5,169 nucleotides of DNA, from positions 1-5,169 of the forward strand of contig JAUWYD010000107.1 of the NCBI GenBank assembly GCA_030616025.1, given 5' to 3'. The position numbers and the translations under genes were made by a program. Numbering within the stretch: position 1 is the stretch's first letter; each line of letters opens with the position of its first letter. Below are positions 1-5,169 of the stretch, piece after piece. Under the pieces are notes generated by a model. The model ran no database searches. It was not told the origin of the DNA and saw nothing but the letters and a program-made list of their open reading frames with translations. The DNA is from Chloroflexota bacterium (GTDB taxonomy: Bacteria; Chloroflexota; Anaerolineae; UBA7937; B3-Chlor).

Positions 1-165
1 GGTCAGGTTGAACAAGGTCTTCTCCGCCCCACGGCGGGTCTTATAGATCCCGCTGTCGCTTCCTCCAAAGATGCCTCCCAAACCCTGTCCCTTGACCTGG
101 AGAAGAATGGCAACGATTAGACATATGGAGATTATCATCTGCACGATCTGCAAGTAACCGGTCAC
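1..165 (-). CDS. secG: Protein translocase subunit SecG (N-terminal part, cut by window edge)
   Basis: SecG is the small, non-essential but stimulatory membrane subunit of the SecYEG channel that moves unfolded proteins across the cytoplasmic membrane. The visible 55 residues begin MTGYLQIVQMIIS. They hold a first membrane helix at about residues 4-23 and then the family's glycine-rich cytoplasmic loop with GQGLGGIFGG at about 27-36. The conserved YKTRRGAEKTLFNLT block (about 41-55) follows and leads into the second helix, which lies outside the window. SecG proteins are usually about 70-80 residues, so roughly two thirds is present. I chose the GTG at 163-165 because a strong GGGAGGTG ribosome site sits 5 nt upstream and a consensus promoter lies just beyond it. 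The gene is transcribed away from lepA. Identification rests on the loop and TRRG motifs and is firm despite the truncation. Confidence 0.93.
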   Translation of the reverse strand, partial: MTGYLQIVQMIISICLIVAILLQVKGQGLGGIFGGSDSGIYKTRRGAEKTLFNLT

Positions 166-170
166 GTCAG

Positions 171-178
171 CACCTCCC
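171..178 (-). promoter_or_regulatory. secG ribosome binding site
   Basis: On the - strand this reads GGGAGGTG, a strong Shine-Dalgarno match, with 5 nt (166-170) before the GTG at 163-165. It decides the GTG start over the in-frame ATG nine codons later, which would remove the start of the first membrane helix. Confidence 0.8.
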
Positions 179-188
179 AACTTTGAAC

Positions 189-218
189 ATTATAACATCC
201 CGCAGTCTCGCTTGTCAA
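189..218 (-). promoter_or_regulatory. secG promoter, sigma-70 type with extended -10
   Basis: On the - strand, a perfect -35 TTGACA (213-218) is followed after 18 bp by a perfect -10 TATAAT (189-194). The TG one base upstream of the -10 makes an extended -10, TGTTATAAT. Transcription would start near position 182, leaving a very short leader of about 17 nt that is almost only the ribosome binding site. Both hexamers match the housekeeping sigma consensus exactly, so strong constitutive expression is the natural inference. An inverted repeat lies over the -35. Confidence 0.82.
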
Positions 219-225
219 GCGACTG
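203..225. repeat. Inverted repeat over the secG -35 box (possible operator)
   Basis: CGCTTG (209-214) and CAAGCG (216-221) form a perfect 6-bp dyad around a single T at 215. It extends to CAGT (203-206) and ACTG (222-225) if two extra bases on the left arm (207-208) are allowed. The dyad covers the secG -35 hexamer and lies upstream of the lepA -10. It could be an operator for a dimeric regulator or simply a consequence of the TTGACA sequence; nothing in the window names a regulator. Confidence 0.4.
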
Positions 226-254
226 AAGCCTTTCCGTTTTGCACCCCAATCAGG

Positions 255-260
255 TATAAT
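255..260 (+). promoter_or_regulatory. Putative -10 element of the lepA promoter
   Basis: A perfect TATAAT faces lepA. Transcription would start near 267 and give a leader of about 56 nt. No -35 of any quality lies 16-18 bp upstream (the 17-bp position, 232-237, reads TTCCGT), and there is no TG extension. This promoter therefore looks much weaker than the secG one, or depends on an activator. TTGCAC at 239-244 is only 10 bp away, too close to serve as its -35. Confidence 0.5.
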
Positions 261-303
261 CAAAGCGAAGCTCGGCAGAGCACAGCGATCAGTAAGGAGT
301 ACT

Positions 304-309
304 GGAGGA
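304..309 (+). promoter_or_regulatory. lepA ribosome binding site
   Basis: GGAGGA ends 13 nt before the GTG start at 323, a rather long spacing. A second purine-rich AAGGAG at 294-299 is too distant to serve that start. No ATG, GTG or TTG lies in frame between the upstream TAA (293-295) and the GTG at 323, so the GTG is the only sensible start although the spacing is not ideal. Confidence 0.55.
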
Positions 310-314
310 CCACG

Positions 315-338
315 GATCTTCAGTGATCGATCAAGATC
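315..338 (+). repeat. Small inverted repeat enclosing the lepA start codon
   Basis: GATCTT (315-320) and AAGATC (333-338) are perfectly complementary around a 12-nt loop that contains the GTG start (323-325) and the palindrome GATCGATC (325-332). In mRNA this could form a weak 6-bp hairpin with the initiation codon in the loop. Whether it affects initiation is unknown, and chance is a fair alternative. Confidence 0.3.
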
Positions 339-2128
339 GGATTCGGAATTTCAGCATCATAGCGCACATAGATCACGGCAAGTCCACCTTGGCAGACCGC
401 CTGTTGGAATACACAGGCACAATCTCTCCGCGCGACATGGCTGACCAGGTACTGGATCAGATGGACCTGGAGCGCGAGAGGGGTGTCACCATCAAGGCCT
501 CCGCCGTGCGTATGCTCTACCAGGCTCAGGACGGCCAGGAGTACGAACTCAACCTCATTGATACCCCTGGTCACGTGGATTTCACCTATGAGGTGTCTCG
601 GGCCCTCGCCGCCTGTGAGGGAGCTGTCCTCGTGGTGGATGCTTCCCAGGGTGTGGAAGCGCAAACCCTGGCCAACCTGTATCTCGCCCTGGACAACGAT
701 CTGGCCATCATCCCTGTGGCTAACAAGATCGATCTCGACAGGGCGCGCCCCGATGACGTTGCCCGCGAGATGGAGGATCTGTTGGCCATCCCTGCCGAGG
801 ATGTACTGCACACCTCGGCCAGGGAAGGGATCGGCACCGAGGAAGTTCTCGAGGCCATCGTCAAGGTTGTGCCAGCCCCCCAGGGCAACGCGCAGGGACC
901 ACTGCGAGCCCTGATCTTCGACTCCCACTACGATTCGTACAAAGGCGTTGTGGCCTACATCCGTATCGTGGACGGTACTCTGACGGGGCGAGAGAAGCTG
1001 ACACTGATGTCAAATGATAGGACCTTCGAGCCCCTCGAAGTGGGGATTTTCACCCCTCAGATGACCCCTGTAGATCAGTTGACCACTGCAGAGGTGGGCT
1101 ACGTGGCCACGGGCCTGAAGAACGTCGGGGATTGCTCCGTAGGCGATACCATCACCGCTGGCGCGAAACCAGCCGGTGAGCCGCTGCCCGGCTACCGCCC
1201 CATCAAACCGATGGTCTTCGCTGGGCTGTATCCTGTAGACGCGGAGGACTACCACCTGCTGCGAGACGCCCTCGATAAACTACATCTGAACGATCCCTCG
1301 TTGGCATACGAGCCAGAGGATTCACAGGCACTGGGCTTCGGCTTCCGCTGCGGTTTCCTGGGACTCTTTCACATGGAGATCATCCAAGAACGCCTGGAAA
1401 GGGAGTACAACCTGACTCTACTTGCCACTGCGCCCAGTGTAGAATATCACGTCCTCACTGGACGCGCGGAACTCGTCAAGGTTGATCGACCCGCCGACTT
1501 GCCACCCGCGACGGAGATCGAGGAGATCGAAGAACCGTGGGTGAAACTCAGCATCTTCAGCCCTGACGACTACATAGGCCCCATCATGGACCTCGTGCTG
1601 TCCCATCGTGGCGACTATGAGGCTATGGAATATGTTGACCCCCAACGAGTACTGCTCACATATCAGATGCCGCTGGGAGAGATGATCGTTAACTTCCATG
1701 ATCAGTTGAAATCGCGTACCCGGGGCTACGCCTCCCTGGACTATACCTTCGTCGGCTATCGTCCTGGAGACCTCGTCAAGCTCGACGTCCTCGTAAATCG
1801 CGAGCCTGTTGATGCTCTATCCCTGATCGTGCACAGAGATCAAGCATATCCGAAAGGTAGTGTCCTGGTCAAGAGACTGAAGGAGGTCATCCCCCGCCAG
1901 CTCTTCCCCGTGCCTATTCAGGCAGCGATAGGCAACCAGATCATCGGCCGTCAGACGGTAAAAGCACTGCGCAAGAACGTGTTGTCTAAATGCTACGGCG
2001 GCGACGTGACTCGTAAGCGCAAACTCCTGGAGAAGCAGAAGGAAGGCAAGAAGAGGATGAAGAAGATAGGCCAGGTGAACATCCCCCAGGAGGCCTTCAT
2101 GGCGGTGCTCAAACTTTCCGACGACTGA
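323..2128 (+). CDS. lepA: Elongation factor 4 (LepA), ribosome-associated GTPase
   Basis: LepA/EF4 is a translational GTPase related to EF-G. It binds ribosomes, has been reported to back-translocate stalled complexes, and has been linked to initiation and 30S assembly. All GTPase motifs are present: P-loop AHIDHGKST (14-22), switch I RERGVTIK (51-58), DTPGH (80-84) with catalytic H84, NKID (134-137) and the G5 motif TSA (164-166). Domain II-like sequence follows (about 190-285), then the EF-G-like domains III and V. The LepA-specific C-terminal domain contains RQTVKALRKNVLSKCYGGD, a lysine-rich KRKLLEKQKEGKKRMKK helix and the terminal IPQEAFMAVLK. At 601 residues it has normal family length with no damage. 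The GTG start places QDRIRNFSIIAH at the usual N-terminus. It is divergent from secG and followed after 19 bp by the metallophosphatase, so it probably heads an operon. Confidence 0.98.
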   Translation: MIDQDRIRNFSIIAHIDHGKSTLADRLLEYTGTISPRDMADQVLDQMDLERERGVTIKASAVRMLYQAQDGQEYELNLIDTPGHVDFTYEVSRALAACEGAVLVVDASQGVEAQTLANLYLALDNDLAIIPVANKIDLDRARPDDVAREMEDLLAIPAEDVLHTSAREGIGTEEVLEAIVKVVPAPQGNAQGPLRALIFDSHYDSYKGVVAYIRIVDGTLTGREKLTLMSNDRTFEPLEVGIFTPQMTPVDQLTTAEVGYVATGLKNVGDCSVGDTITAGAKPAGEPLPGYRPIKPMVFAGLYPVDAEDYHLLRDALDKLHLNDPSLAYEPEDSQALGFGFRCGFLGLFHMEIIQERLEREYNLTLLATAPSVEYHVLTGRAELVKVDRPADLPPATEIEEIEEPWVKLSIFSPDDYIGPIMDLVLSHRGDYEAMEYVDPQRVLLTYQMPLGEMIVNFHDQLKSRTRGYASLDYTFVGYRPGDLVKLDVLVNREPVDALSLIVHRDQAYPKGSVLVKRLKEVIPRQLFPVPIQAAIGNQIIGRQTVKALRKNVLSKCYGGDVTRKRKLLEKQKEGKKRMKKIGQVNIPQEAFMAVLKLSDD

Positions 2129-2147
2129 GGCACACAAGTAGCACGTC

Positions 2148-3581
2148 ATGGCGTCAGATAGCACGTTATTGACCATCCTCCACACCAACGACCTCCACGC
2201 CCGCATCGAGCAACTGCCCTTCATCAGTGCGATGGTCAAGCGGATCCGCAGAGAGGTCGCAGACCAGGGAGGCCATACGCTGCTCTGGGATGCGGGCGAC
2301 GCCGAGGATCGTATCCTGCTGGAGAGCGACGTAACAAAGGGTACAGCCATTGCGAGTATGATGAACGCCGTGGGATACGATATCGCAGTTGCCGGCAACT
2401 CGGCGGTGGTCACATACGGCCCGGATAACCTGGCTCGTCTGGCCGAGGAGGCCAACTATCCCATTATGGCGGCCAATCTTTCGTGGTCTGAGACAGGGCA
2501 ACTGGTGGAAGGAGCCGTACCCTATCAGCTATTGGAGGTGGGGGGTATCAAGCTGGGAGTCATCGGCGTCACCGCCCTATCCAACGCCTTCGCCGTTTTC
2601 GGCGCGCGCAGCTTCGACGCCGCGCCTGTAGTCAAGGAACTGACCGCGCATCTGCGGGAGCGAGGAGCCGACGTCGTCGCCGTGCTATCCCACCTGGGCT
2701 TGGAAGAAGACAAGGCCTTGGCCCAAGCCGTCGCTGGTCTGCACCTCATTGTCGGAGGGCACACCCACGACACGCTGGAAGAGCCTTTGATCGTGAACGA
2801 CACTCTAATAGCCCAGGCCGGCGCTCACGGAAGCCACCTGGGTCGCATTGATCTGGAGGTGGATAGTTCTAGTGGCCGGATCTTGAGCAGGGCAGGTCAC
2901 CTGATACCGGTCGACACGTCGGAGGCTGACGACGAAGTCATAGAGGCCATCGAGGAGCAGGTCGAACAGGTACAAGCGCTATTGAGTCGGCCCATCGGCC
3001 AAACGACCACCTTTCTCGACGTCAACTACTTCCAGGAGTGCGCCCTGGGTAACTTACTGGCTGACGTGCTGCGGGACAGGATGGAGACAGAGATCGCCTT
3101 CGTGGTCGCCGGCCAGCTCGACGAGGCTCTGAGGGCAGGCATGGTGACCTTCGGAGATCTCTGCAGGGCGACGTCGTCCACCGGCAACCCCGGCCGAGCA
3201 GAGATGAGCGGTAGGGAGATACTGGACGCGCTGAACTACGCGTTGCGACCCCAGGTGATCGAGGAGCGCCCAACTCCACTACGGGGCAACCCCCAGGGTA
3301 TCCCACACGTCTCCGGCATCAAGGTCACCTACGACCCATACGGCGACCCCCACGAGCAGGTGGTAGAGGTCTTGGTCGGAACGGAACCTCTGGACCTGGA
3401 ACGCCGCTACAGCGTGGCCGCGACGGATTGGGAACTGGGAGAACTGACCGAGTACACTCACCTTGATCAGAGGGAAGTCACTTACGACGTGCCCACGGTT
3501 ATGCGCGAGGCAATAGAGGAGTATATGGTGGAGCACTCCCCGGTGTCCGTGACAGTGGAGGGGAGAATCCAGCCTCTATGA
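2148..3581 (+). CDS. UshA/5'-nucleotidase-superfamily metallophosphatase, cytoplasmic, with atypical active-site motifs
   Basis: This 477-residue protein has the two-domain layout of the UshA/CpdB/YfkN family: an N-terminal two-metal calcineurin-like phosphoesterase (about 5-250) and a 5'-nucleotidase C-terminal domain (about 280-475). Metal-ligand motifs are visible: LHTNDLHA (D15, H17), DAGD (D51), N84, SHLG (H182) and GGHTHD (H205, H207). The C-terminal domain keeps ECALGNLLAD (297-306), VSGIKVTYDP (388-397) and VEGRI near the end. GNS (83-85) stands where the family has GNH(E/D), the His that assists catalysis. The NGGIR and GGDGY nucleotide-recognition motifs are not recognisable. The N-terminus lacks a signal peptide, and an in-frame TAG at 2139-2141 excludes an upstream start, so it is probably cytoplasmic. 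No strong Shine-Dalgarno is visible. The stop overlaps the transporter start by 4 nt. A phosphoester hydrolase is likely; its substrate is unknown, and a non-catalytic metal-binding role is possible. Confidence 0.88.
   Translation: MASDSTLLTILHTNDLHARIEQLPFISAMVKRIRREVADQGGHTLLWDAGDAEDRILLESDVTKGTAIASMMNAVGYDIAVAGNSAVVTYGPDNLARLAEEANYPIMAANLSWSETGQLVEGAVPYQLLEVGGIKLGVIGVTALSNAFAVFGARSFDAAPVVKELTAHLRERGADVVAVLSHLGLEEDKALAQAVAGLHLIVGGHTHDTLEEPLIVNDTLIAQAGAHGSHLGRIDLEVDSSSGRILSRAGHLIPVDTSEADDEVIEAIEEQVEQVQALLSRPIGQTTTFLDVNYFQECALGNLLADVLRDRMETEIAFVVAGQLDEALRAGMVTFGDLCRATSSTGNPGRAEMSGREILDALNYALRPQVIEERPTPLRGNPQGIPHVSGIKVTYDPYGDPHEQVVEVLVGTEPLDLERRYSVAATDWELGELTEYTHLDQREVTYDVPTVMREAIEEYMVEHSPVSVTVEGRIQPL
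3557..3565 (+). promoter_or_regulatory. Ribosome binding site of the MFS transporter gene
   Basis: The purine run GGAGGGGAG lies inside the 3' end of the metallophosphatase gene, with 12 nt to the ATG at 3578. With the ATGA overlap this supports the ATG start and translational coupling of the two genes. Confidence 0.55.
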
Positions 3582-4756
3582 AACGCAACAACCTCCCTGG
3601 GGGATACAGCCCGACGTTCTACCTGGCTTTCCTCGCCAGTCTCCTCTTCTTCTCCAGCATTCACCTCCTCATCATTCCCCTACCCCTCTACATAGAGGAG
3701 ATGGGAGGCGGGCCCCCTGAAGTGGGGCTGGCTATGACGACCTTTGCCCTCGCTGCGATTGCCCTTCGTCCGTTTATGGGGCGCCTGGTCGACGCATGGG
3801 GCCGGAAGCCGACTATGTTAATCGGCGCCACTGTGTTCATCCTCGGTCCCCTCTCATACACTGTGGCCCGGTCGATCCCCTTACTGCTGGTGGCACGCTT
3901 TTTCCACGGGGTTGGCATCGCCGCATTCACGACCGCCTACTTCGCACTTGTCGCCGACGTTACACCCCGCCGGCAGTGGGGAGCAGCAATCGGATTGGCA
4001 GGGATTACCCCCCCCGTCTCCATGATCCTTGCCTCGCCCCTTGGCACCGCTCTCATGGAGCGTGTGAGCTTCCCTTTCTTGTTCCTCTGCGCATCCTTGA
4101 CCGCCCTGTGCAGCCTGGTCATCACTCTCATGCTTCAAGAACCGGCGAGGGAGAGCACCACTGATCAGCATGGGAATCCGACGAAACTGGGGTTACTGGA
4201 GATCGTACGCCTGCGCGGCGTATGGGCCCCATCCCTGGCCACCGTGACCCTGGGACTCGGCTACGGTGCAGTCTACTCCTTCTTGCCCCTCTTTGGTCGT
4301 GATCGTGGCTTGGGTAATGTGGGCTTCTTCTTCACCGCGTCAGCTATCGCGATCATCCTATCCAGGTTGCTTGCAGGTCGTCTATCGGACAGACTGGGGA
4401 GGGTGCCCGTCATCCTGCCGATGTTCGCGGTGCTGGCGCTCAGCATGGCAGGCCTAAACTGGGCATATGGCTTCGCCACACTCGTCGCGATGGCCATTAT
4501 GTACGGGGCGGGCTTCGGGGGTGCCCGCGTGGGCCTGGATACGATTGTTATTGACAGTGCTCCCGGCACAGCCAGGGGGACGGCTCTGGGCTTGCTCTAC
4601 TTCTGCTTCGACAGCGGAATCGCCATGGGGGGCATGTTAGTAGGCGTGTTGGCCAGTCTCTTGGGGTATGGATCCGTCTACCTATTGGTGGGTGGAATAT
4701 GCCTCTTGACGATGGCTGTGTTTGCCGCCGTGATGAGAAAGAGTACCGCTGTGTAG
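3578..4756 (+). CDS. Major facilitator superfamily transporter, 12 TM, substrate unknown
   Basis: This is an integral cytoplasmic-membrane protein of 392 residues, the usual size of a 12-helix MFS permease. Hydrophobic helices alternate with short loops along the whole chain. The MFS motif A in loop 2-3 is GRLVDAWGRKP (68-78), and its pseudo-repeat in the second half is GRLSDRLGR (267-275), showing the 6+6 architecture. The fourth helix region carries ARFFHGVGIAAF (106-117), with the conserved Arg of motif B at 107, then ADVTPRRQWGAAIG. A polar cytoplasmic loop at about 187-213 separates the halves. The pattern is that of drug- and sugar-efflux-like MFS_1 proteins, but no residue fixes a substrate. 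The start ATG overlaps the metallophosphatase stop (ATGA), so the two are translated together and may share a pathway. It ends in TAG, 10 bp from the stop of the convergent glycosyltransferase. Confidence 0.93.
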   Translation: MKRNNLPGGYSPTFYLAFLASLLFFSSIHLLIIPLPLYIEEMGGGPPEVGLAMTTFALAAIALRPFMGRLVDAWGRKPTMLIGATVFILGPLSYTVARSIPLLLVARFFHGVGIAAFTTAYFALVADVTPRRQWGAAIGLAGITPPVSMILASPLGTALMERVSFPFLFLCASLTALCSLVITLMLQEPARESTTDQHGNPTKLGLLEIVRLRGVWAPSLATVTLGLGYGAVYSFLPLFGRDRGLGNVGFFFTASAIAIILSRLLAGRLSDRLGRVPVILPMFAVLALSMAGLNWAYGFATLVAMAIMYGAGFGGARVGLDTIVIDSAPGTARGTALGLLYFCFDSGIAMGGMLVGVLASLLGYGSVYLLVGGICLLTMAVFAAVMRKSTAV

Positions 4757-4766
4757 AGCAACGCCT

Positions 4767-5169
4767 TCAGCCAAGCGCACGCCGACCTACGTCTTCCAGG
4801 ACTCTCAGCACCTCTGCTGCCGTCGCCCTCCAGTCGAATTCCCGCAGGCGTTGATGGCCCCGTTCCTTCAGCCTCGCCCTCAGCTTCTCATCGTGGATTA
4901 CCTTCCAGACGGCTTCCGCCATCTCTTCCACATCGAGGGGATCAACCAGGAAAGCCGCATCGCCCGCCACCTCAGGCAGGGAAGAAGTGTCGGACGTGAC
5001 CACAGGAGTGCCATACCTGAAGGCCTCCAAGATGGGGAAGCCAAACCCCTCATACAGAGACGGAAAGACGAAGGCATCCGCCCAGTCATACAGACAGTTC
5101 TTCTACTCACCCACGTACCCGGTCAATAAAATATCCTGTACGAAGGGAGACGCTCCAATAATGGCCTTG
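4767..5169 (-). pseudogene. Glycosyltransferase family 4 (GT-B), C-terminal part, interrupted by an in-frame TAG; 5' end outside window
   Basis: GT4 enzymes transfer a sugar from a nucleotide-sugar donor, typically to a growing surface polysaccharide or lipid-linked glycan. Read on the - strand, the frame enters at the right edge with DILLTGYVGE, meets TAG at 5103-5105, and continues with KNCLYDWADAFVFPSLYEG. The donor-binding E-x7-E motif EGFGFPILE (5025-5051) follows, then GTPVVTSDTSSLPEVAGDAA, LVDPLDVEEMAEAV and a typical C-terminal helix ending RRALG with TGA at 4767-4769. Sequence on both sides of the TAG fits GT4 in the same frame, so this is a substitution, not a frameshift. No start with a ribosome site follows the TAG before E-x7-E. 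It is either a recent pseudogene or a sequencing error near the end of the sequence; if the latter, it is an ordinary partial CDS. Confidence 0.8.

Noticed and set aside
239..244. TTGCAC as the -35 box of the lepA promoter
   Set aside because: Only 10 bp separate it from the TATAAT at 255-260, far too short for a sigma-70 promoter.
320..928. A long open frame antisense to the start of lepA (about 200 codons)
   Set aside because: It lies wholly opposite a strongly conserved gene, has no recognisable domain and no ribosome binding site. It reflects codon bias in GC-rich coding DNA.
1817..2455. A 212-codon open frame on the - strand spanning the lepA/metallophosphatase junction
   Set aside because: It overlaps two well-supported genes and its low-complexity Ser/Ala/Arg-rich translation matches no family I recognise.
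4767..5030. A short stand-alone gene starting at a TTG codon at 5030
   Set aside because: The TTG is the Leu codon inside the GT4 E-x7-E motif, and homologous sequence continues upstream in the same frame to the TAG at 5103-5105 and beyond. It is the tail of an interrupted gene, not a separate gene.
5103..5105. Recoding of TAG as an amino acid (altered genetic code or pyrrolysine)
   Set aside because: The transporter gene ends in TAG at 4754-4756 at its expected C-terminus. Reading through would add about 80 residues antisense to the glycosyltransferase, up to a TGA at 4997-4999. No hallmark of a recoding system is visible.
1..5169. CRISPR arrays, insertion sequences, tRNA/rRNA genes, phage or defence genes
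   Set aside because: No regularly spaced repeats, transposase-like frames, terminal inverted repeats or RNA-gene signatures were seen; the DNA is almost completely accounted for by the genes listed.

Overview
The window is ordinary bacterial chromosome, GC-rich by eye, and densely coded. It holds two divergent promoters, a probable three-gene operon on the + strand, and one partial gene on the - strand at each end. The SecG fragment (glycine-rich GLGGIFGG followed by YKTRRGAEKTLF) and the gene mix look to me like Chloroflexota, perhaps Anaerolineae or a relative. That is an inference from sequence style; nothing here proves the taxon.

Layout. Bases 1-165 (-) encode the first 55 residues of SecG, the small subunit of the SecYEG protein translocon, and run off the left edge. 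Bases 166-322 are the secG/lepA divergent intergenic region. It contains a near-ideal secG promoter (TTGACA, 18 bp, extended -10 TGTTATAAT), an inverted repeat over the secG -35, a TATAAT hexamer facing lepA, and the ribosome binding sites of both genes. Bases 323-2128 (+) encode complete LepA/EF4, a ribosome-associated translational GTPase. After 19 bp comes a complete UshA/5'-nucleotidase-superfamily metallophosphatase (2148-3581) without a signal peptide. An ATGA stop/start overlap then leads into a 12-TM major facilitator transporter (3578-4756). Ten bases after its stop lies the stop of a convergent gene on the - strand: the C-terminal part of a family 4 glycosyltransferase (4767-5169), whose N-terminus is outside the window and whose reading frame is broken by one in-frame TAG.

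How the genes relate. SecG and LepA are housekeeping functions of protein export and translation. The metallophosphatase and the transporter are tightly coupled and probably co-transcribed with lepA, but no shared substrate can be read from the sequence. The glycosyltransferase probably belongs to a cell-surface polysaccharide or glycolipid region to the right.

Most unusual points: (1) the metallophosphatase keeps the metal ligands of its family but has GNS where the catalytic GNH(E/D) motif is expected, and has lost the usual nucleotide-recognition motifs of its C-terminal domain; (2) the glycosyltransferase carries a clean nonsense codon with intact homologous sequence in the same frame on both sides. 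I see no CRISPR array, insertion sequence, tRNA, rRNA or phage gene, and no evidence of a wholly new system.
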